A DNA stretch of 64,000 bases from Termitidicoccus mucosus (GCF_038725785.1 NZ_CP109796.1:3596001-3660000), one strand, 5' to 3'. Shown: positions 51,301-56,596, counted from the first letter of the stretch. Translations and numbers: made by a program. Notes: generated by a model from the sequence alone, not told the origin.

Positions 51301-51843
51301 CGCGCCGGTGATCGCGCCGGTGATGGCGGCGGTGGCTGTCTGGAAGAGGGTGCTGATATCGAGGGTATGCGCGCCGAGGTCGACGGGGCCATTGAGGGTG
51401 AGGGTGGAAGGGTAGCCGTCGGCCGGGTCGGCCAGGAAGACGCCGAGATTCGATGCGAGCGCGATGGTCGAGGAGACGGTGACATGGTGGTTGTTCTCCA
51501 CGCGCCAGATGGCGGAGGAAGCGCCGCCGCTGTCGAAGGCAATGAGGCCGCCGTTGAAAGCGAGATTGGTGGCGGTCTCGGTGCCCTGCTGTCCGCTGAT
51601 GAGCAGCGAGCCGAGCGTGATCGAGCCGCTAATGGTGACCGTCTTGTCACCGGGGACGGCGAGGGCGTTGAAGATGGCGATATCGCCGGGGGCGTTCGGA
51701 ACGCCGCCGCCGAGCCAGTTGGAGGCGTCGGACCAAGTGCCGCCGGGGGTCTGCCAAGTGGACTGGGCCGTGAGGCACGGGGCTGGCACGACGAGAAAGA
51801 GTGCGAGGGCGGCAAGTGTAGCGGGGATGAATTTTATATTCAT
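33301..51843 (-). CDS. giant autotransporter with beta-strand repeats (6180 residues)
   Basis: A type V secretion protein. Residues 1-27 are a signal peptide. The passenger (about 28-5900) is Gly/Thr/Ser/Asn-rich and full of autotransporter-associated beta-strand units of the form GSGTLTLNGANTYTGTTVVNGGTL, expected to fold as a long parallel beta-helix. A less repetitive island lies at about residues 2690-2880 (coordinates 43200-43760). T5SS/PEP-CTERM-associated repeats (TVGASGSGRLVIENGAEV type) occupy about 40590-41650. The last 273 residues (33301 to about 34120) form the outer-membrane barrel, ending in GYRRLW. Probable role: surface adhesin or matrix protein. Unusual points are the 562-codon internal duplication and repeat-derived segments described in the findings. 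It heads a three-gene minus-strand operon. Confidence 0.93.
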   Translation of the reverse strand: MNIKFIPATLAALALFLVVPAPCLTAQSTWQTPGGTWSDASNWLGGGVPNAPGDIAIFNALAVPGDKTVTISGSITLGSLLISGQQGTETATNLAFNGGLIAFDSGGASSAIWRVENNHHVTVSSTIALASNLGVFLADPADGYPSTLTLNGPVDLGAHTLDISTLFQTATAAITGAITGAGGSVVKNGVGVLRLDSTSNTFNGGLLLNGGRTETTLAGGAGGGITLGALAAGQNNLGIGDIALTGNAAVLQILTSAANQTVQLSGHALTLAGNSRVDILKDATSHTGGAFILNGGTLSGGATPAASGTLRLGGLDLAYLSGTILNAPNLLLESGPGATATSIQRINGNGSAAAITGLGDITKTGPGSLVIGSDITLLSAQNLLFRSGTLALGATADLALSGTLALGITGTGALTQEVILGKSGQFDTVASIAVLDGYQTAFDTYYNVATLRLNSTDQTLRNITVGNLAALLMDMGAPGSASTLTLAGANTGDINILNWEGNPDGLLGGTAVRDDILRLTGGVNPSDVWVYGFEKGVTAIGGGLYKPTTFMTGTWTGAANNNYFDYRNWGSGANIAGMEIPNHPGAIVRVDRAPGNANINITGTVTVGQWLINESYNGGGPSGGTVIWDTGVSGSAAAIIQTTTSPSTHLDRTMGAFVLKSDLIWDVGRASSMMRGIAGTISGSGALIVRGYGHLTNASSYTGGTVLESTGWLGIMGTANTDLHALGSGTLTILGGRIMGGGNSTDRATTIVTNPLAIEGNFTASYITFGYGGDVVLTGTRTITVNEAAQNISYGRSVTFSATTNLVGSGGLAKAGTMGALYLNSGGNTFEGGLFLNSGYLYTEVRSGGLVIGALAPGQNYLGSGSINISGGATLWNSLGGNFAELRGTVVVNNGYLGFYSNGTVTLQNTGTLVTQGGGGGLTFQNAITLINNGVTLAGAPNLTFSTTGSSAITGQALTGISTLSKSNIGDLWLSTTVSANALSISGGQLILNQSGNGFGTVNLAGGQLRAGTTTANTLGVLRLTGNAGIYMEKDSVLTFSSLSGTSPSDWTPAMQLNLANDDNDWNYTGHLGVTNNYIYIGNITAGNAGNYAAQLDRIAFAGRAPGAIFLADASGTKYYLAPTGAAIDEWSGNIGDDYTGATWNSATNWASGHVPNAPGAYAGIRDIDQKLDGKTITVDGAFKVGTLEVSSNNARIILSGGTLAFDNGGSPAHLNTSNGNLLTINSTLLLEDDLLIENFNHYDSYSRTALNGRITGDGGIAYTGYASSAYGLILGTTEAGGTSTSDFAGGFRFIGSAATAALASNMPVIRIGANGTLFGTGTLTIGDGTPGLWYGLRPGSQGSNDVTGVTRDVTVGALEIKGNIFFGQTLENNASSLWLRSPGTGFIASGTWELNGNGANSGATHNGYSTLVFDLPLAGSGALKVAQKSNVRFLGDNSGWSGGLIAGAQFSNVYVGTDTALGTGKVTWQSGDAAMYVVGGTRTLSNQFQFTDYFKLYGGDLILDYVGTSTMTSFRPSIENNRTLTFTAGHHLAGTGNLTVGYNGYGQAGTLVLLGSNSYTGNTYLDVGTLAVGDDHAIGTGTLFVRNSNYVTTLASSARAVTLANPVNFTSTSYTEARFNGAAGLLTLAPALAQASTLNSFYTLTITGGTVAFGENLSFTGNGGLIKTGVGTLWLESNASDYTGNTQIVQGTLSAMAGSGNITLGKYVLGENYFGGGGHVTFVSGNYNRTLELVSTATVTLAGNMNLVGNSDAYRANVNVTGQSGTLAGSGVETRLNPDAVMTVAGNQYGWLNIAGNLIKTGAGSVGITGGNINVLGDEFHLAGGVVSWQGGQIFTKNLNITGGSLELYNVNSPGVEKLTLSNGMRLEVMPGYEATLSSALLDIGTGGGILDLNGGGVLTLGGAAGAWPGSLLVDNWAGELAGGGVTRLQFANAAPSGALLGSITFHDTRPGVQYLPGARATRNYLGLLELVPIGTGAEWSGSNNTNIWHVNQMLNWDPNSTPSAVDAVALFADLDPSLDGKTVELAQNVTLGGLVLSSNTADNYAISDGGNGYGLTFDRTAGAAFIQMTNKNSVVIDALISLNDALEITNADSGTLAFAKSITANGRAVSKEGGGMVVFDAANYFTAGFTLNAGTVRMGHDGALGTSQLTFNNGALDTGGVDRLLANNYALGGTLGLIGSATFSGNGAIRGGGLDIASASDTLTATGTLSGTGSLTKTGEGTLLLTNANTFTGGYTAAGGITGIANNAALGTGTLTLGGSGGTCVPPVSSGTVRLDADGLNLANNIIAGGGELNTGANSGTLSGVISGSRGFVKGGSGTLTLTASNAHTGTTAVRAGALVAAGAGALGRSLASLESLSSLVLTFTSGTMDNTLAGSGSLIVSGTVALSGSSGGYTGNSLVRSGVLTIAGDDALGTGTLTLNDATTLAYNDGITLSNAVNVLASGTFNVAGGTATQSGVISGANMVKTGAGNLTLTGNNPYTGTTTVNGGELQIGDGGTSGSILAMTDAGKTVNVDAGASLVFNRGDTIAYSGTIAGSGTVVQRGGGVLLFDGVEQKHTGGSVVESGTMKIANGGAVGTAATVGVTDVVDIREGAVFHLGENGGNYGLVNTLEGGGTLVVDLGETSHASGTYDFSFANTAVKAAQYGRDFHGAVEMRHAEYEINQTAEAFLNAGTSSLRTKDGSYGSLLANSGSARRIEGGVDFAGGVFQWNFDGANNPVAYLSSGTINISAATEFRLNLQNTLQANTSGTQTLASLFSTVVTGADSLLLGKSDMDILGAMNWANLKYSTNNGASWNNLTTPMRQGIGQNGAEVGKGVFDWTAYEATGTNSHDLRVGFALDQIEIFQARTLEVALGTGDSNNAFGIALTDYIHNAADGAAYSGSAGSGNVRYSDVSNTGTGIRLNAANSYTGTTFISGSTTLVVTNSEALGSGTRHTVMVSATQTGAVLNLGGNVTNVGGVQISNGGQINLNNGVLNIRDNTSGQPGVTATAAGGGTVSGNNALTGSGTLNLNFGHLTVSGTNANLHGTGSIANNATASLDSVSGLGDSALNVSGLLEWVGATGTNLNNISGTGIVSATSAANVILGGSNSAFSGTWTIAADSALKATGSTSLGAGKVNVSGTLITGARAFQPADWTLNTANTISGTGVLLKQDASTVTITHDSGTAGTLLVNGGTLAFTNNGKFTTTGSAVNDSALAMSGGAHLNVGTSYRQSAATLTVDTAGRNATDNYITAGTATIGGTLNVLNFASFNNSGSASGIVANNGLQYILSTTGGTISGTFATVTGVDQSAQDYLYGGGQIINSGSTYAVGYGLRWYAADDTINSGTFTIDGGSTFVIDALPTLSGQAGVGLVNVGGTQFGWDGKSLTKLGEGTLTLSATNTYTGTTLVREGVLNITGYVGGTAGVVDGGTATVSGGVWNTGALAVGVGGTGVLNLGNSGTLVTVGAAYLASPNYRVQIGQEAGSSGTVTLTGSSVWLNHYAADSRLTVGGFGDGGLSVSDGSRVETDRLNIGTGPGSTGLVTVSGSGSQILTQGSVVSKTTLTVGASGSGRLVIENGAEVRSAAASIGGFILNEQPYLGATPGEGTVLVTGSGSRLNVTGLQLTVGDGATGLLEITDGGAFTGTGNTAVYVGLIGWSGAQTSGSATSASGSISVSGEGSSFSTGGDIYIGMGHGYALPADPAAYTGSGALTVGNGAVISGSANLIVGNGTEGTGTVSVSDARLQLGDSVILGDDGGRGGMTVSGSGVVTAGGTYAQNAQSTLTLDVAGRGANDAFVYANTATVGGTLAVTSATGISGTYATASAVANSALQYLVTATGGVISGTFATITVNGTNNHAINAALPDYLYGGVYKTTTGTSYVIGTGLRWLADAANGSGTFTIGSGSTFMVDLALSDTMGAGSYASDWDGKTLTKAGDGLLLVTSSNTFSGGALVSGGTLELRNLHGAGSGTVGVSAAGILNLSGTGAYANHTTGGGTALVSGSVNLTGGNSINNWLVTGRGLVTSQTNLGNSGRVNLDGGNLTVSASTWTFINSLTGDGTLTVDLASGGTFNFATSATNTTAFSGTVDVKTGFFQLDNIAAGVAVSATSGTGIMKNATLSLGASGTTLADSGTYFLGGLAFEGGVLKINMADAVTTSGSLTAGDLSAPSASKVQLDNYNFVSQSTPGGQDFFYQDTGTVFATLVSATGSVNDAGAQLALQNFSGSAIGSVNGVSVSQNGGASGTAKYDYTGQVLDDGMHKGLYITYGLTELSANSGTFITVSNAGTQDADNRLTAKLTGSGGFVFNGTGAYEIGSAASDYSGSTHIASGAFVAYSNNATGSTSLLDNDATFDLNGKTQTVGALDNSGVLNFNNGTLTIRGTTGNSTSTGTLGGSGALIVQSSTLTVSGSNNTTVSGTINNGAAIVVNNVSGLGIGAITDNGAFIFAAATGTNANTFSGTGLVSATGAASVELGGANSAFSGTWSIAGDSNFKAITADSLGAGKVTDSGTLTLGGMTNYELQMTNEISGSGMLVKEDANTITISHSNAYTGNTLVNAGTLSLTAQNAIGTGTANVTGVLNLALTGTFANNTIGTGTAQLSGAGVAVTGTNSSFIGAWNVTGSGTMTAQQNLGASGTTKVNIASGGNLALMDMGGGYEFNQQLTGAGNLLVGNAGAFGFGTATGTAFTGTVQLQNNTFTLTGSNLVNATLNIDVNNKTTVATGTQNVGNLTLTSGTIAFTLDASGTAAAGIVNTGTLSMSGSTVVMVDTGSFGQSLPLLQQDESRDIQLIAATAHTGATQVSGSNLVDHNGNELTNATRRDIIQNSATTASGTYNFAATVSGSGLWLGYELVALELLASQTTVLNGDLTSPLGADELHALISGSGNLQISASNAIRLNNAGNSYTGTTFVTSGTLVSGTNNALGHTSWLAISNTAAYDLNGKTQAIGGGRIDGTLAGSGSLGIAGLATITSTNVNFTANVGVSGTTILANTDAIGRTGTACVATNAELQLAGATGTLSKPIDGTGIVSATNAANVILAGTNTFSGTWQIAAGSALKATGSASLGTGKVTDSGTLTLGGMTNYELQMTNEISGSGMLVKEDANTITISYSNAYTGNTLVNAGTLSLTAQNAIGTGTANVTSMLDLAFTGTFANNTIGTGTAQLSGAGVAVTGTNSSFTGAWNVTGSGTMTAQQNLGASGTTRVNIASGGNLALMGMGGGYEFNQQLTGAGNLLVGNAGAFGFGAATGTAFSGTVQLQNNTFTLTGSNLVNATLNIDTNNRTAVATGTQNVGNLTLTSGTIAFTLDASGMAAAGIVNTGTLSMSGSTVVMVDTGSFGQSLPLLQQDESHDIQLIAATAHTGATQVSGSNLVDQNGSQITDATQHGIVQSSATTALGTYDFAATVSGSGLHLGYELIALDLIAGQTTVLDHDIANAVLAGADELHALVSGSGNLQISASSAITINHGANSYTGTTFVTSGTLVTGNSGALGGTSLLAITSTATADLNATAQTVGALDNAGALLFNGGTLAISGSGGNSTSGGVLSGSGALVVQSNTLTITNANAGLSASTTIAAGATADLRHVAGLGSGAITGDGTLRLDIAPANSGTLANALSGSGVFIKASSGTVAITTANPGFNGSARVQGGRLLLEDLMALSAAGVDVNPGATLEYRNVSGTLANTVNGSGTLAITNSGTLAIAHDNAIANSVLENAKVYLGATQALGDAAARVRADNRSEIWFALDGARLGHVTLDGAKLGFIHAGTGLFKTGTVASLAGSNARLEFNVDFTNVSGTNAPAAVANHLAVTGSSAGAFTVSVNALGGEPSSDETAIPLITDLNGAAVYQLEGEKITLGLSEFEFANGAAADSTLPLNPGTWYLYSTGLSQAADAIIDTAALIGQDWHYSLDALYLRMGDVRAELLASASTSTFNLNSDASGIGGNVWVRSRGYRLNADNILTGRGVEQYAYGVTAGGDKAFATESGVNLLGAFIDMGRITRDFGRNSDGETGSASVGLYGTMLKTNGWHADLVLKADRYKHSFEVSTVNGRPVRGRYNSEAFGASLEVGRRLERADGWWVEPVAQAAVARLTGASYRTTPANVAIAVKVDDATAAQYRGQVRFGRQFRDTRWTPYGKFGVVRTDTGGGEITAHERRFDPAALGLDGWRVEFGFGTGYRLNDLSQLYFDYEYGRAAHYERPWSLNLGYRRLW
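35470..36730. repeat. internal duplication of the autotransporter gene, downstream copy
   Basis: Nearly identical to 37150-38410 at an offset of 1686-1692 bp (562 codons; one two-codon indel). Both carry the unusual coding of MTNYELQMTNE and then NAYTGNTLVNAGTLSLTAQN, NNTFTLTGSNLVNATLNID and VVMVDTGSFGQSLPLLQQDE. Substitutions are scattered and often synonymous. Confidence 0.9.
37150..38410. repeat. internal duplication of the autotransporter gene, upstream copy
   Basis: Partner of 35470-36730. The 0.42-kb between the copies (36730-37150) is much less similar, so the conserved block is about 1.26 kb of a 1.69-kb period. Confidence 0.9.
42439..42458. repeat. palindrome inside the autotransporter gene
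   Basis: CGCGGGCT-GGAA-AGCCCGCG is a perfect 8-bp stem. On the coding strand it specifies the odd segment GARAFQPADW, which breaks the usual beta-repeat wording. Confidence 0.6.
45034..45060. repeat. half copy of family F repeat inside the autotransporter gene
   Basis: CACGGGCGGGACGCACGTGC-CACCCGA matches 21020-21046 with one mismatch in 27 bp. It encodes GTCVPPVSS, a rare Cys-containing stretch in the passenger. Confidence 0.75.
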
Positions 51844-51862
51844 TAGATTTTTACAAAAAGAA

Positions 51863-51875
51863 GCAAGGGCCTTGC
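51863..51875. promoter_or_regulatory. 6-bp palindrome in the autotransporter 5' leader
   Basis: GCAAGG-G-CCTTGC lies 20 bp before the autotransporter start. A hairpin here could affect translation start. The gap 51844-52633 is AT-rich, holds no recognised gene, and must contain the promoters for both divergent genes. Confidence 0.3.
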
Positions 51876-52250
51876 TAGATAAAAAATTAAGCGGATTACA
51901 TCATACCATTTATAGAATTAATCTGTGCGGCTACTGCGCCGGCGCATGGGAGAGGCGAAACATGGCCAACAGATGCACCTCGCCGGTATCAAATGGTGAC
52001 CTTGTCCAGTCCCTCCATGTCTCCACATTTTGCGTGAGTCTGCATATGTTTATCGCGCCATGCGTAATTATACTGCGATTTATAAAGTAAACTAAATGAT
52101 TGATATAGATATAAGTTATAGCATCTGATGAAATTTATCACACTACCCGCATCAGCCGCGATGGCATTCAAGCCGCGCTGCAAGCAAATGGTCGGAAAGA
52201 ACGATATAACACCTTACAAATGCATATTTATGGCGACAATCGAGGGGATT

Positions 52251-52279
52251 TTTGACACATGTCAAATCTTTATTATGAA
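52251..52279 (+). promoter_or_regulatory. candidate promoter with palindromic operator, purC direction
   Basis: TTGACA at 52252-52257 and TATGAA at 52274-52279 are separated by 16 bp. The -35 lies in the palindrome TTTGACA-CA-TGTCAAA (52251-52266). It would give a leader of about 350 nt before purC. Confidence 0.35.
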
Positions 52280-52454
52280 ATGAAGAAATTTCTTTAAAAA
52301 ATTATGAATTACAAACATTCCCAATATAATTCGCATACGAATGGTAGACTAACAAAATAATCGCCATTGATATACTTATTTTATTGGCGATATTATTTAT
52401 TGTGCATCCGTTTCGCAACATGATGAGATGCTGGTGCACCACGAAAATCATCAA

Positions 52455-52534
52455 GGGCGGCACCGCTTGTGCCGCCCCTCCATTGTTATCAATCGCAACC
52501 ACACCCAAAATCGGCGCTGCCCCGGTTTGGGTGT
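52455..52534 (+). promoter_or_regulatory. two stable hairpins in the purC leader
   Basis: GGGCGGCAC-CGCTT-GTGCCGCCC (52455-52477) and ACACCCAAA...TTTGGGTGT (52501-52534) both pair perfectly and lie within 180 bp upstream of purC. No known riboswitch core is recognisable and no T-run follows. Confidence 0.35.
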
Positions 52535-52633
52535 CGTGCGCCGCCTTCAAACGGTGCATGGCGAAGCGCGCGGAATTTTTTCAGGTTGAATCCCTCTGAC
52601 ACTGACGGAATGTTCGCCATCATCACCACCGCC

Positions 52634-53551
52634 ATGACCTACGCCGACATCGCCGCCGCCCTTCCAGCCAAAGCCGTCACGTCCATCGACGGACTCCCTT
52701 TCCCGAAAATCGCCTCGGGCAAGGTCCGCGAGATCTTCGATCTCGGCGACGCGCTCCTCATCGCCGCCACCGACCGGCTGTCCGCCTTCGACGTGATCCT
52801 GCCCGACGGCATCCCCGGCAAGGGCATCATCCTCACGCAAATCAGCAACTGGTGGTTCGCGCAAACCGCCTCGGCCGGCATCATCCCGAATCACCTCCTG
52901 CCCGACCAGCCCGGCGAATTCGCCCGGCGCGGCATCGCCGACCGCGACCTCCGGCTCCGCAGCATGATCGTGCGCAAACTCAAGCCGCTCACCATCGAAT
53001 GCGTCGTGCGCGGCTACCTCGTCGGCAGCGGCTGGTCCTCGTATCAGAAGACCGGCGAAGTCTGCGGCATCCGGCTCCCCGCCGGCCTCCGCCAAGCCGA
53101 CCGCCTGCCCGCGCCGATTTTCACCCCGACCACGAAAGCGGAAAAAGGCGCGCACGACGAACCCATCAACGACGCGCAGGGCGCCGCCGCCGTCGGGGCC
53201 GCGCTCTACGAAAAAGCGAAGTCCGCGAGCCTCGCGCTGTATTCACTCGGCCATGACAGGGCCGCCGCCGCCGGCATGATCCTGGCCGACACGAAATTCG
53301 AATTCGGCACCGACCCCGCCGGCAACCTCGTGCTCATCGACGAAATTCTCACGCCCGACTCGTCCCGCTACTGGCCCGCCGACCGCTACGCGCCGAACCA
53401 GTCGCCCCCGAGCTACGACAAGCAATTTGTCCGCGACCACCTGCTCGCCATCAAGTGGAACCAGCAGCCGCCCGCCCCCGCCCTTCCCGCCGAGGTCATC
53501 CGCGGCACCCAGGAAAAATACCTGGCCGCGCTGAAGAACCTGATCGGGTGA
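52634..53551 (+). CDS. purC: SAICAR synthase
   Basis: Phosphoribosylaminoimidazole-succinocarboxamide synthase of purine synthesis, 305 residues, the longer form also seen in yeast Ade1. KIASGKVREIFDLGDALLIAATDRLSAFDVIL opens the ATP-binding region; ECVVRGYLVGSGW, PIFTPTTKAEKGAHDEPI and LVLIDEILTPDSSRYWP are family signatures. ATG at 52634 is used; an in-frame ATG at 52610 is possible. No other pur gene adjoins. It is divergent from the giant autotransporter. Confidence 0.95.
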   Translation: MTYADIAAALPAKAVTSIDGLPFPKIASGKVREIFDLGDALLIAATDRLSAFDVILPDGIPGKGIILTQISNWWFAQTASAGIIPNHLLPDQPGEFARRGIADRDLRLRSMIVRKLKPLTIECVVRGYLVGSGWSSYQKTGEVCGIRLPAGLRQADRLPAPIFTPTTKAEKGAHDEPINDAQGAAAVGAALYEKAKSASLALYSLGHDRAAAAGMILADTKFEFGTDPAGNLVLIDEILTPDSSRYWPADRYAPNQSPPSYDKQFVRDHLLAIKWNQQPPAPALPAEVIRGTQEKYLAALKNLIG

Positions 53552-53568
53552 AACCCGCCCACCCTTGG

Positions 53569-54111
53569 TCAGGGCATCCGCAGCACAAACCGCCACGGCT
53601 TGCCGGCCCACTCGGGGCCGGCGTAGGCGACGCCGATGCGCGGGGTCGTTTGTATCCATCTTTTTAACACACGCGGCGCCCCGGCGGGACGCTCCTCCAG
53701 CCATAATCCGCCGGCCTCGTCCAGCGCGGAGCACCCGTTGAGCCCCCGCCCGATGCCGAGGACGCGCGTCAGACGCCCGGGGCCGGATACGTCGGCCAGA
53801 CCGCGGATGAGCACCGCCGCGGGGAATCCCACCGGCCCGGTCACGAGGTTCAGCATTTCGTGGACCCCGTAGCAAAGATACACATACCACAGGCCACCAG
53901 CGCGATACATCACATCCGTGCGGGCGGTGCGACCTTTGCTGGCGTGGCAGGCCAGATCGGTTTCCCCGTGATACGCCTCGGTTTCCGTGATGATGTGGCG
54001 CGTCACGCGACCGTCGGGATGACGGCGAACCAGCATTTGGCCGAGCAAATCGCGGGCGATGGCGGCGGTGCTTCTGTTTTGCACAACTTTGGCTTTGATT
54101 GGCACGGGCAT
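53569..54111 (-). CDS. mpg: 3-methyladenine DNA glycosylase (AAG family)
   Basis: A 180-residue base-excision repair enzyme. ITETEAYHG carries the catalytic Glu45; ARDLLGQMLVRR, RTDVMYRAGGLWYVYLCYGVHEMLN and VLIRG follow the family layout. It removes alkylated purines and hypoxanthine from DNA. The start MPVPIKAK gives the normal length. It is convergent with purC and divergent from the MFS carrier, whose start at 54155 is 44 bp away. Confidence 0.93.
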   Translation of the reverse strand: MPVPIKAKVVQNRSTAAIARDLLGQMLVRRHPDGRVTRHIITETEAYHGETDLACHASKGRTARTDVMYRAGGLWYVYLCYGVHEMLNLVTGPVGFPAAVLIRGLADVSGPGRLTRVLGIGRGLNGCSALDEAGGLWLEERPAGAPRVLKRWIQTTPRIGVAYAGPEWAGKPWRFVLRMP

Positions 54112-54154
54112 CGGGCTTTGAGTCGCCAGTCTCCACACAATTTTATCCAACGCA

Positions 54155-55531
54155 ATGCCCGCGCGCACCTCCCTGCTCCATCGCAACCTGCGTCTATGCA
54201 CTTACGACGGTCTCGCGGCCATGCCGATCTGCTACCTCGTGCTGCCGAGCAATTTCATCGTGGCGGCGCTGCTCACGGGCCAGTTCAGGTTGCAGCCGGA
54301 AATCTACGGGTTGATCTGCTCCCTGCCGTTCTGGGGAAATTTCGTGCAGGCGTTTTTGATGCCGTTCATCAATCGCGCCCTGCCGCCGCGCTCGGTGTCC
54401 ATCGTCTCCGCCCTCACGCAGGGGGCGGCGTGGGCGGCGCTGGCGGTCGCGATCGGCCTGCTGCCGCCGGACGAGCCGGAGGCAACCGGACGCTGGTTCC
54501 TGCTGCTCCTGGCCGTGTCGGCGGCAGCGACCGCGATGGCGGCGGTGAGCTGGACCTCCTGGATCCAGGAATGGGTGCCGATGCGGATACGCGGGAAATA
54601 CTTCGGCCTGCGCAACCGCCTCAACCAGATCGTGCAACTCGTGTTTCTGCTCGTCACCGGGCAGTTGCTCGCGCGCATGGGCGGCACGGTGCGGGCCTTC
54701 CAGGTGTTGATCGGCGTGGCGGTGTTTTTCCGCATTCTGTCGGTCGTCGCCCAATACCGCACGCACGCCGGGCTCGCGCCCGCGCAAGGCGGCGACCGCC
54801 GCCTGCCGTGGCGCGCGCAGTTCACGGAGCTGGCGCGCTGCTCGCCGTTCAAGTGGTTCGTCGCGTATGGCGCGGTGTGGGGTTTCGCGGCGAATTGCAT
54901 CGGGCCGTTTTACCCGGTGTTCATGCTGGAGCAGTTGCGGCTCTCGCTGGCCGACATCAGTTTTCTCGTCGTGCTCTCGAGCATCGGCGGCGCGGTGTCG
55001 TATCCCGCGTGGGGCGCGCTGGCCGACCGCTTTGGCAACAGGCCGGTGATGCTTTTCGCGATGATCGCGTGGCAGCTCCAGAATTTGCTCTGGTGCATTC
55101 TCAACCCGTCCAACACGTGGATCCTGTATGTCATGTGGGCCTTTGGCGGGGTCATGGGCGCGGGCTTCGCGCTCAGCCTGTTCGCCATCCAGCTCAAAAT
55201 CATCCCGCGCGCCGCCAAGACCCTCGCCATCAGCCTGAACCTCGCCGTCACCGCGCTCGTCACCGCCATCGCCCCGATGATCGGCGGCGTGCTGCTGGAG
55301 CAGCTGCTCCATGCCGGCTATGATCCGATAATCGTGTTTCACGGCCTATTTCTCATTCAACCCGTGATGGCGATCCTCGGCTGCCTGCTGCTCATGCGGG
55401 TGCAGGAAGTCAACTCGCGCCCGCTCTCCAACGTCATTGGCGCGATGCGAAACATCCGCACCCTCAGCGCCATGGTCGGCCTCGGCTTCCTGGTCGACCA
55501 TGTCTTTGTGCGGCGGCGGAAGAAAGTGTGA
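54155..55531 (+). CDS. MFS transporter
   Basis: A 458-residue inner-membrane carrier with about 12 hydrophobic segments in two halves. The loop between helices 2 and 3 of the first half (RALPPRSVSIVSAL) and WGALADRFGNRPVM in the second half are MFS A-motif positions; WIQEWVPMRIRGKYFGLRNRLNQ is characteristic of a bacterial sub-group of unknown substrate. The C-terminus is short and basic (FVRRRKKV). No specific substrate can be inferred. Confidence 0.85.
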   Translation: MPARTSLLHRNLRLCTYDGLAAMPICYLVLPSNFIVAALLTGQFRLQPEIYGLICSLPFWGNFVQAFLMPFINRALPPRSVSIVSALTQGAAWAALAVAIGLLPPDEPEATGRWFLLLLAVSAAATAMAAVSWTSWIQEWVPMRIRGKYFGLRNRLNQIVQLVFLLVTGQLLARMGGTVRAFQVLIGVAVFFRILSVVAQYRTHAGLAPAQGGDRRLPWRAQFTELARCSPFKWFVAYGAVWGFAANCIGPFYPVFMLEQLRLSLADISFLVVLSSIGGAVSYPAWGALADRFGNRPVMLFAMIAWQLQNLLWCILNPSNTWILYVMWAFGGVMGAGFALSLFAIQLKIIPRAAKTLAISLNLAVTALVTAIAPMIGGVLLEQLLHAGYDPIIVFHGLFLIQPVMAILGCLLLMRVQEVNSRPLSNVIGAMRNIRTLSAMVGLGFLVDHVFVRRRKKV

Positions 55532-55604
55532 CAAACAACAGGCAATAAGAAGACACCGCGCCGTCGCGGTGCATCCTCCGCATGGCGCAACGCGCCGCTG
55601 TTTC

Positions 55605-55628
55605 TTGCCACTTGCCACTTGTCACTTC
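55605..55628. repeat. short tandem repeat of CACTTGCC-type units
   Basis: CTTGCCACTTGCCACTTGTC then ACTT; the inverse of the repeat at 24311-24341. It lies in the 126-bp gap before the PfkB gene. Confidence 0.65.
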
Positions 55629-55657
55629 TTATTTCCTCCACTCGCCACTTCCCCCTC

Positions 55658-56596
55658 ATGATCCTCACCCTCACCGGAAACCTCCTGGCCGAGCGCACGC
55701 TGGAGTTTGACGCGTGGCGGCCCGGCAAGACCCAGCGCGCCCGGCACGCCTCGTTCCAGGTCGGCGGCAAGGGCGTCAATGTATCCAAAATGCTGGCACG
55801 CCTCGGTGCGCCCACGACCGCGCTCTGCTTCGCCGGCGGCGCGCCCGGCGACGAATGTGCCGCGTGGCTGCGCGGAAGCGGCATCGGCCATCGCATTTTC
55901 CGGACGGACGCCGCCACGCGCACCGGCACCGTCGTCCGCGCGCCCGGCCAGCCCGAAACGACCTTTCTCGGCCCCGATGCCGCGCCCGATGCCGAGGCGC
56001 TCGCCGCCTGCGCCGCGTGGCTCGACGCACGGCTCCCCGACGCGCAAACCGCCCTCGCGCTCTGCGGCAGCTTTCCCGGCTGGGACGCCGCTGGCGGCGA
56101 GGTTCTGCGCGCCACGCTGGCGCGCTGGGCCGCGGCGGGACGATTGTTTGTCGATGCCTACGGCCCGCCGCTCACGTGGGCCGTGGGGCAACCCGCCGGG
56201 CTGATCAAGATCAACCGCGACGAACTCATCCAGCTTGCCGGCGCCGGCGGCGCCGCGCGCCCCACCGCCGAACTCCTCGCGGAGACGCGCCGCCGCCATC
56301 CCGCCGTGCGCCGCTGGATCATCAGCGACGGCCCCCGCGAAGTCTGGTTTGCCGAGGCCGGGGACGCGCCGCCCGCGAGCCTCCTGCCGCCGCCGGTGCG
56401 CGAAATTTCCCCCACCGGCTCGGGCGACGTGCTCCTTGCCTGCATTCTTCACAGCCTGTTGATAAATCGTGAAAAATCGCTCGCAAAGACGCTCTCTTTC
56501 GCGTTGCCTTACTCTGCAGCGAACGCGGCAAGTCCCGGCGTCGCTGATTTCGACTTGAACCAACTCCCCAACCCAAGGTCTGTTTCAACACCATGA
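55658..56596 (+). CDS. PfkB-family sugar kinase (1-phosphofructokinase-like)
   Basis: A 312-residue carbohydrate kinase. VGGKGVN at residues 35-41 is the first PfkB motif; the second, ISPTGSGDVLLA, holds the catalytic Asp. LTLTGNLLAERTLEFD at the start and the KINRDELIQLAG stretch place it near FruK/LacC, which phosphorylate fructose 1-phosphate or tagatose 6-phosphate. No PTS gene adjoins, so the substrate is open. Its stop overlaps the next start by 4 bp. Confidence 0.85.
   Translation: MILTLTGNLLAERTLEFDAWRPGKTQRARHASFQVGGKGVNVSKMLARLGAPTTALCFAGGAPGDECAAWLRGSGIGHRIFRTDAATRTGTVVRAPGQPETTFLGPDAAPDAEALAACAAWLDARLPDAQTALALCGSFPGWDAAGGEVLRATLARWAAAGRLFVDAYGPPLTWAVGQPAGLIKINRDELIQLAGAGGAARPTAELLAETRRRHPAVRRWIISDGPREVWFAEAGDAPPASLLPPPVREISPTGSGDVLLACILHSLLINREKSLAKTLSFALPYSAANAASPGVADFDLNQLPNPRSVSTP

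Noticed and set aside
42229-51846. A 3205-residue open frame on the plus strand opposite the giant autotransporter
   Set aside because: It is the GC-rich antisense shadow of a repeat-coded gene; its translation is Arg/Ala/Val-rich low complexity with no domain, and the minus-strand frame has a signal peptide, repeats and barrel.
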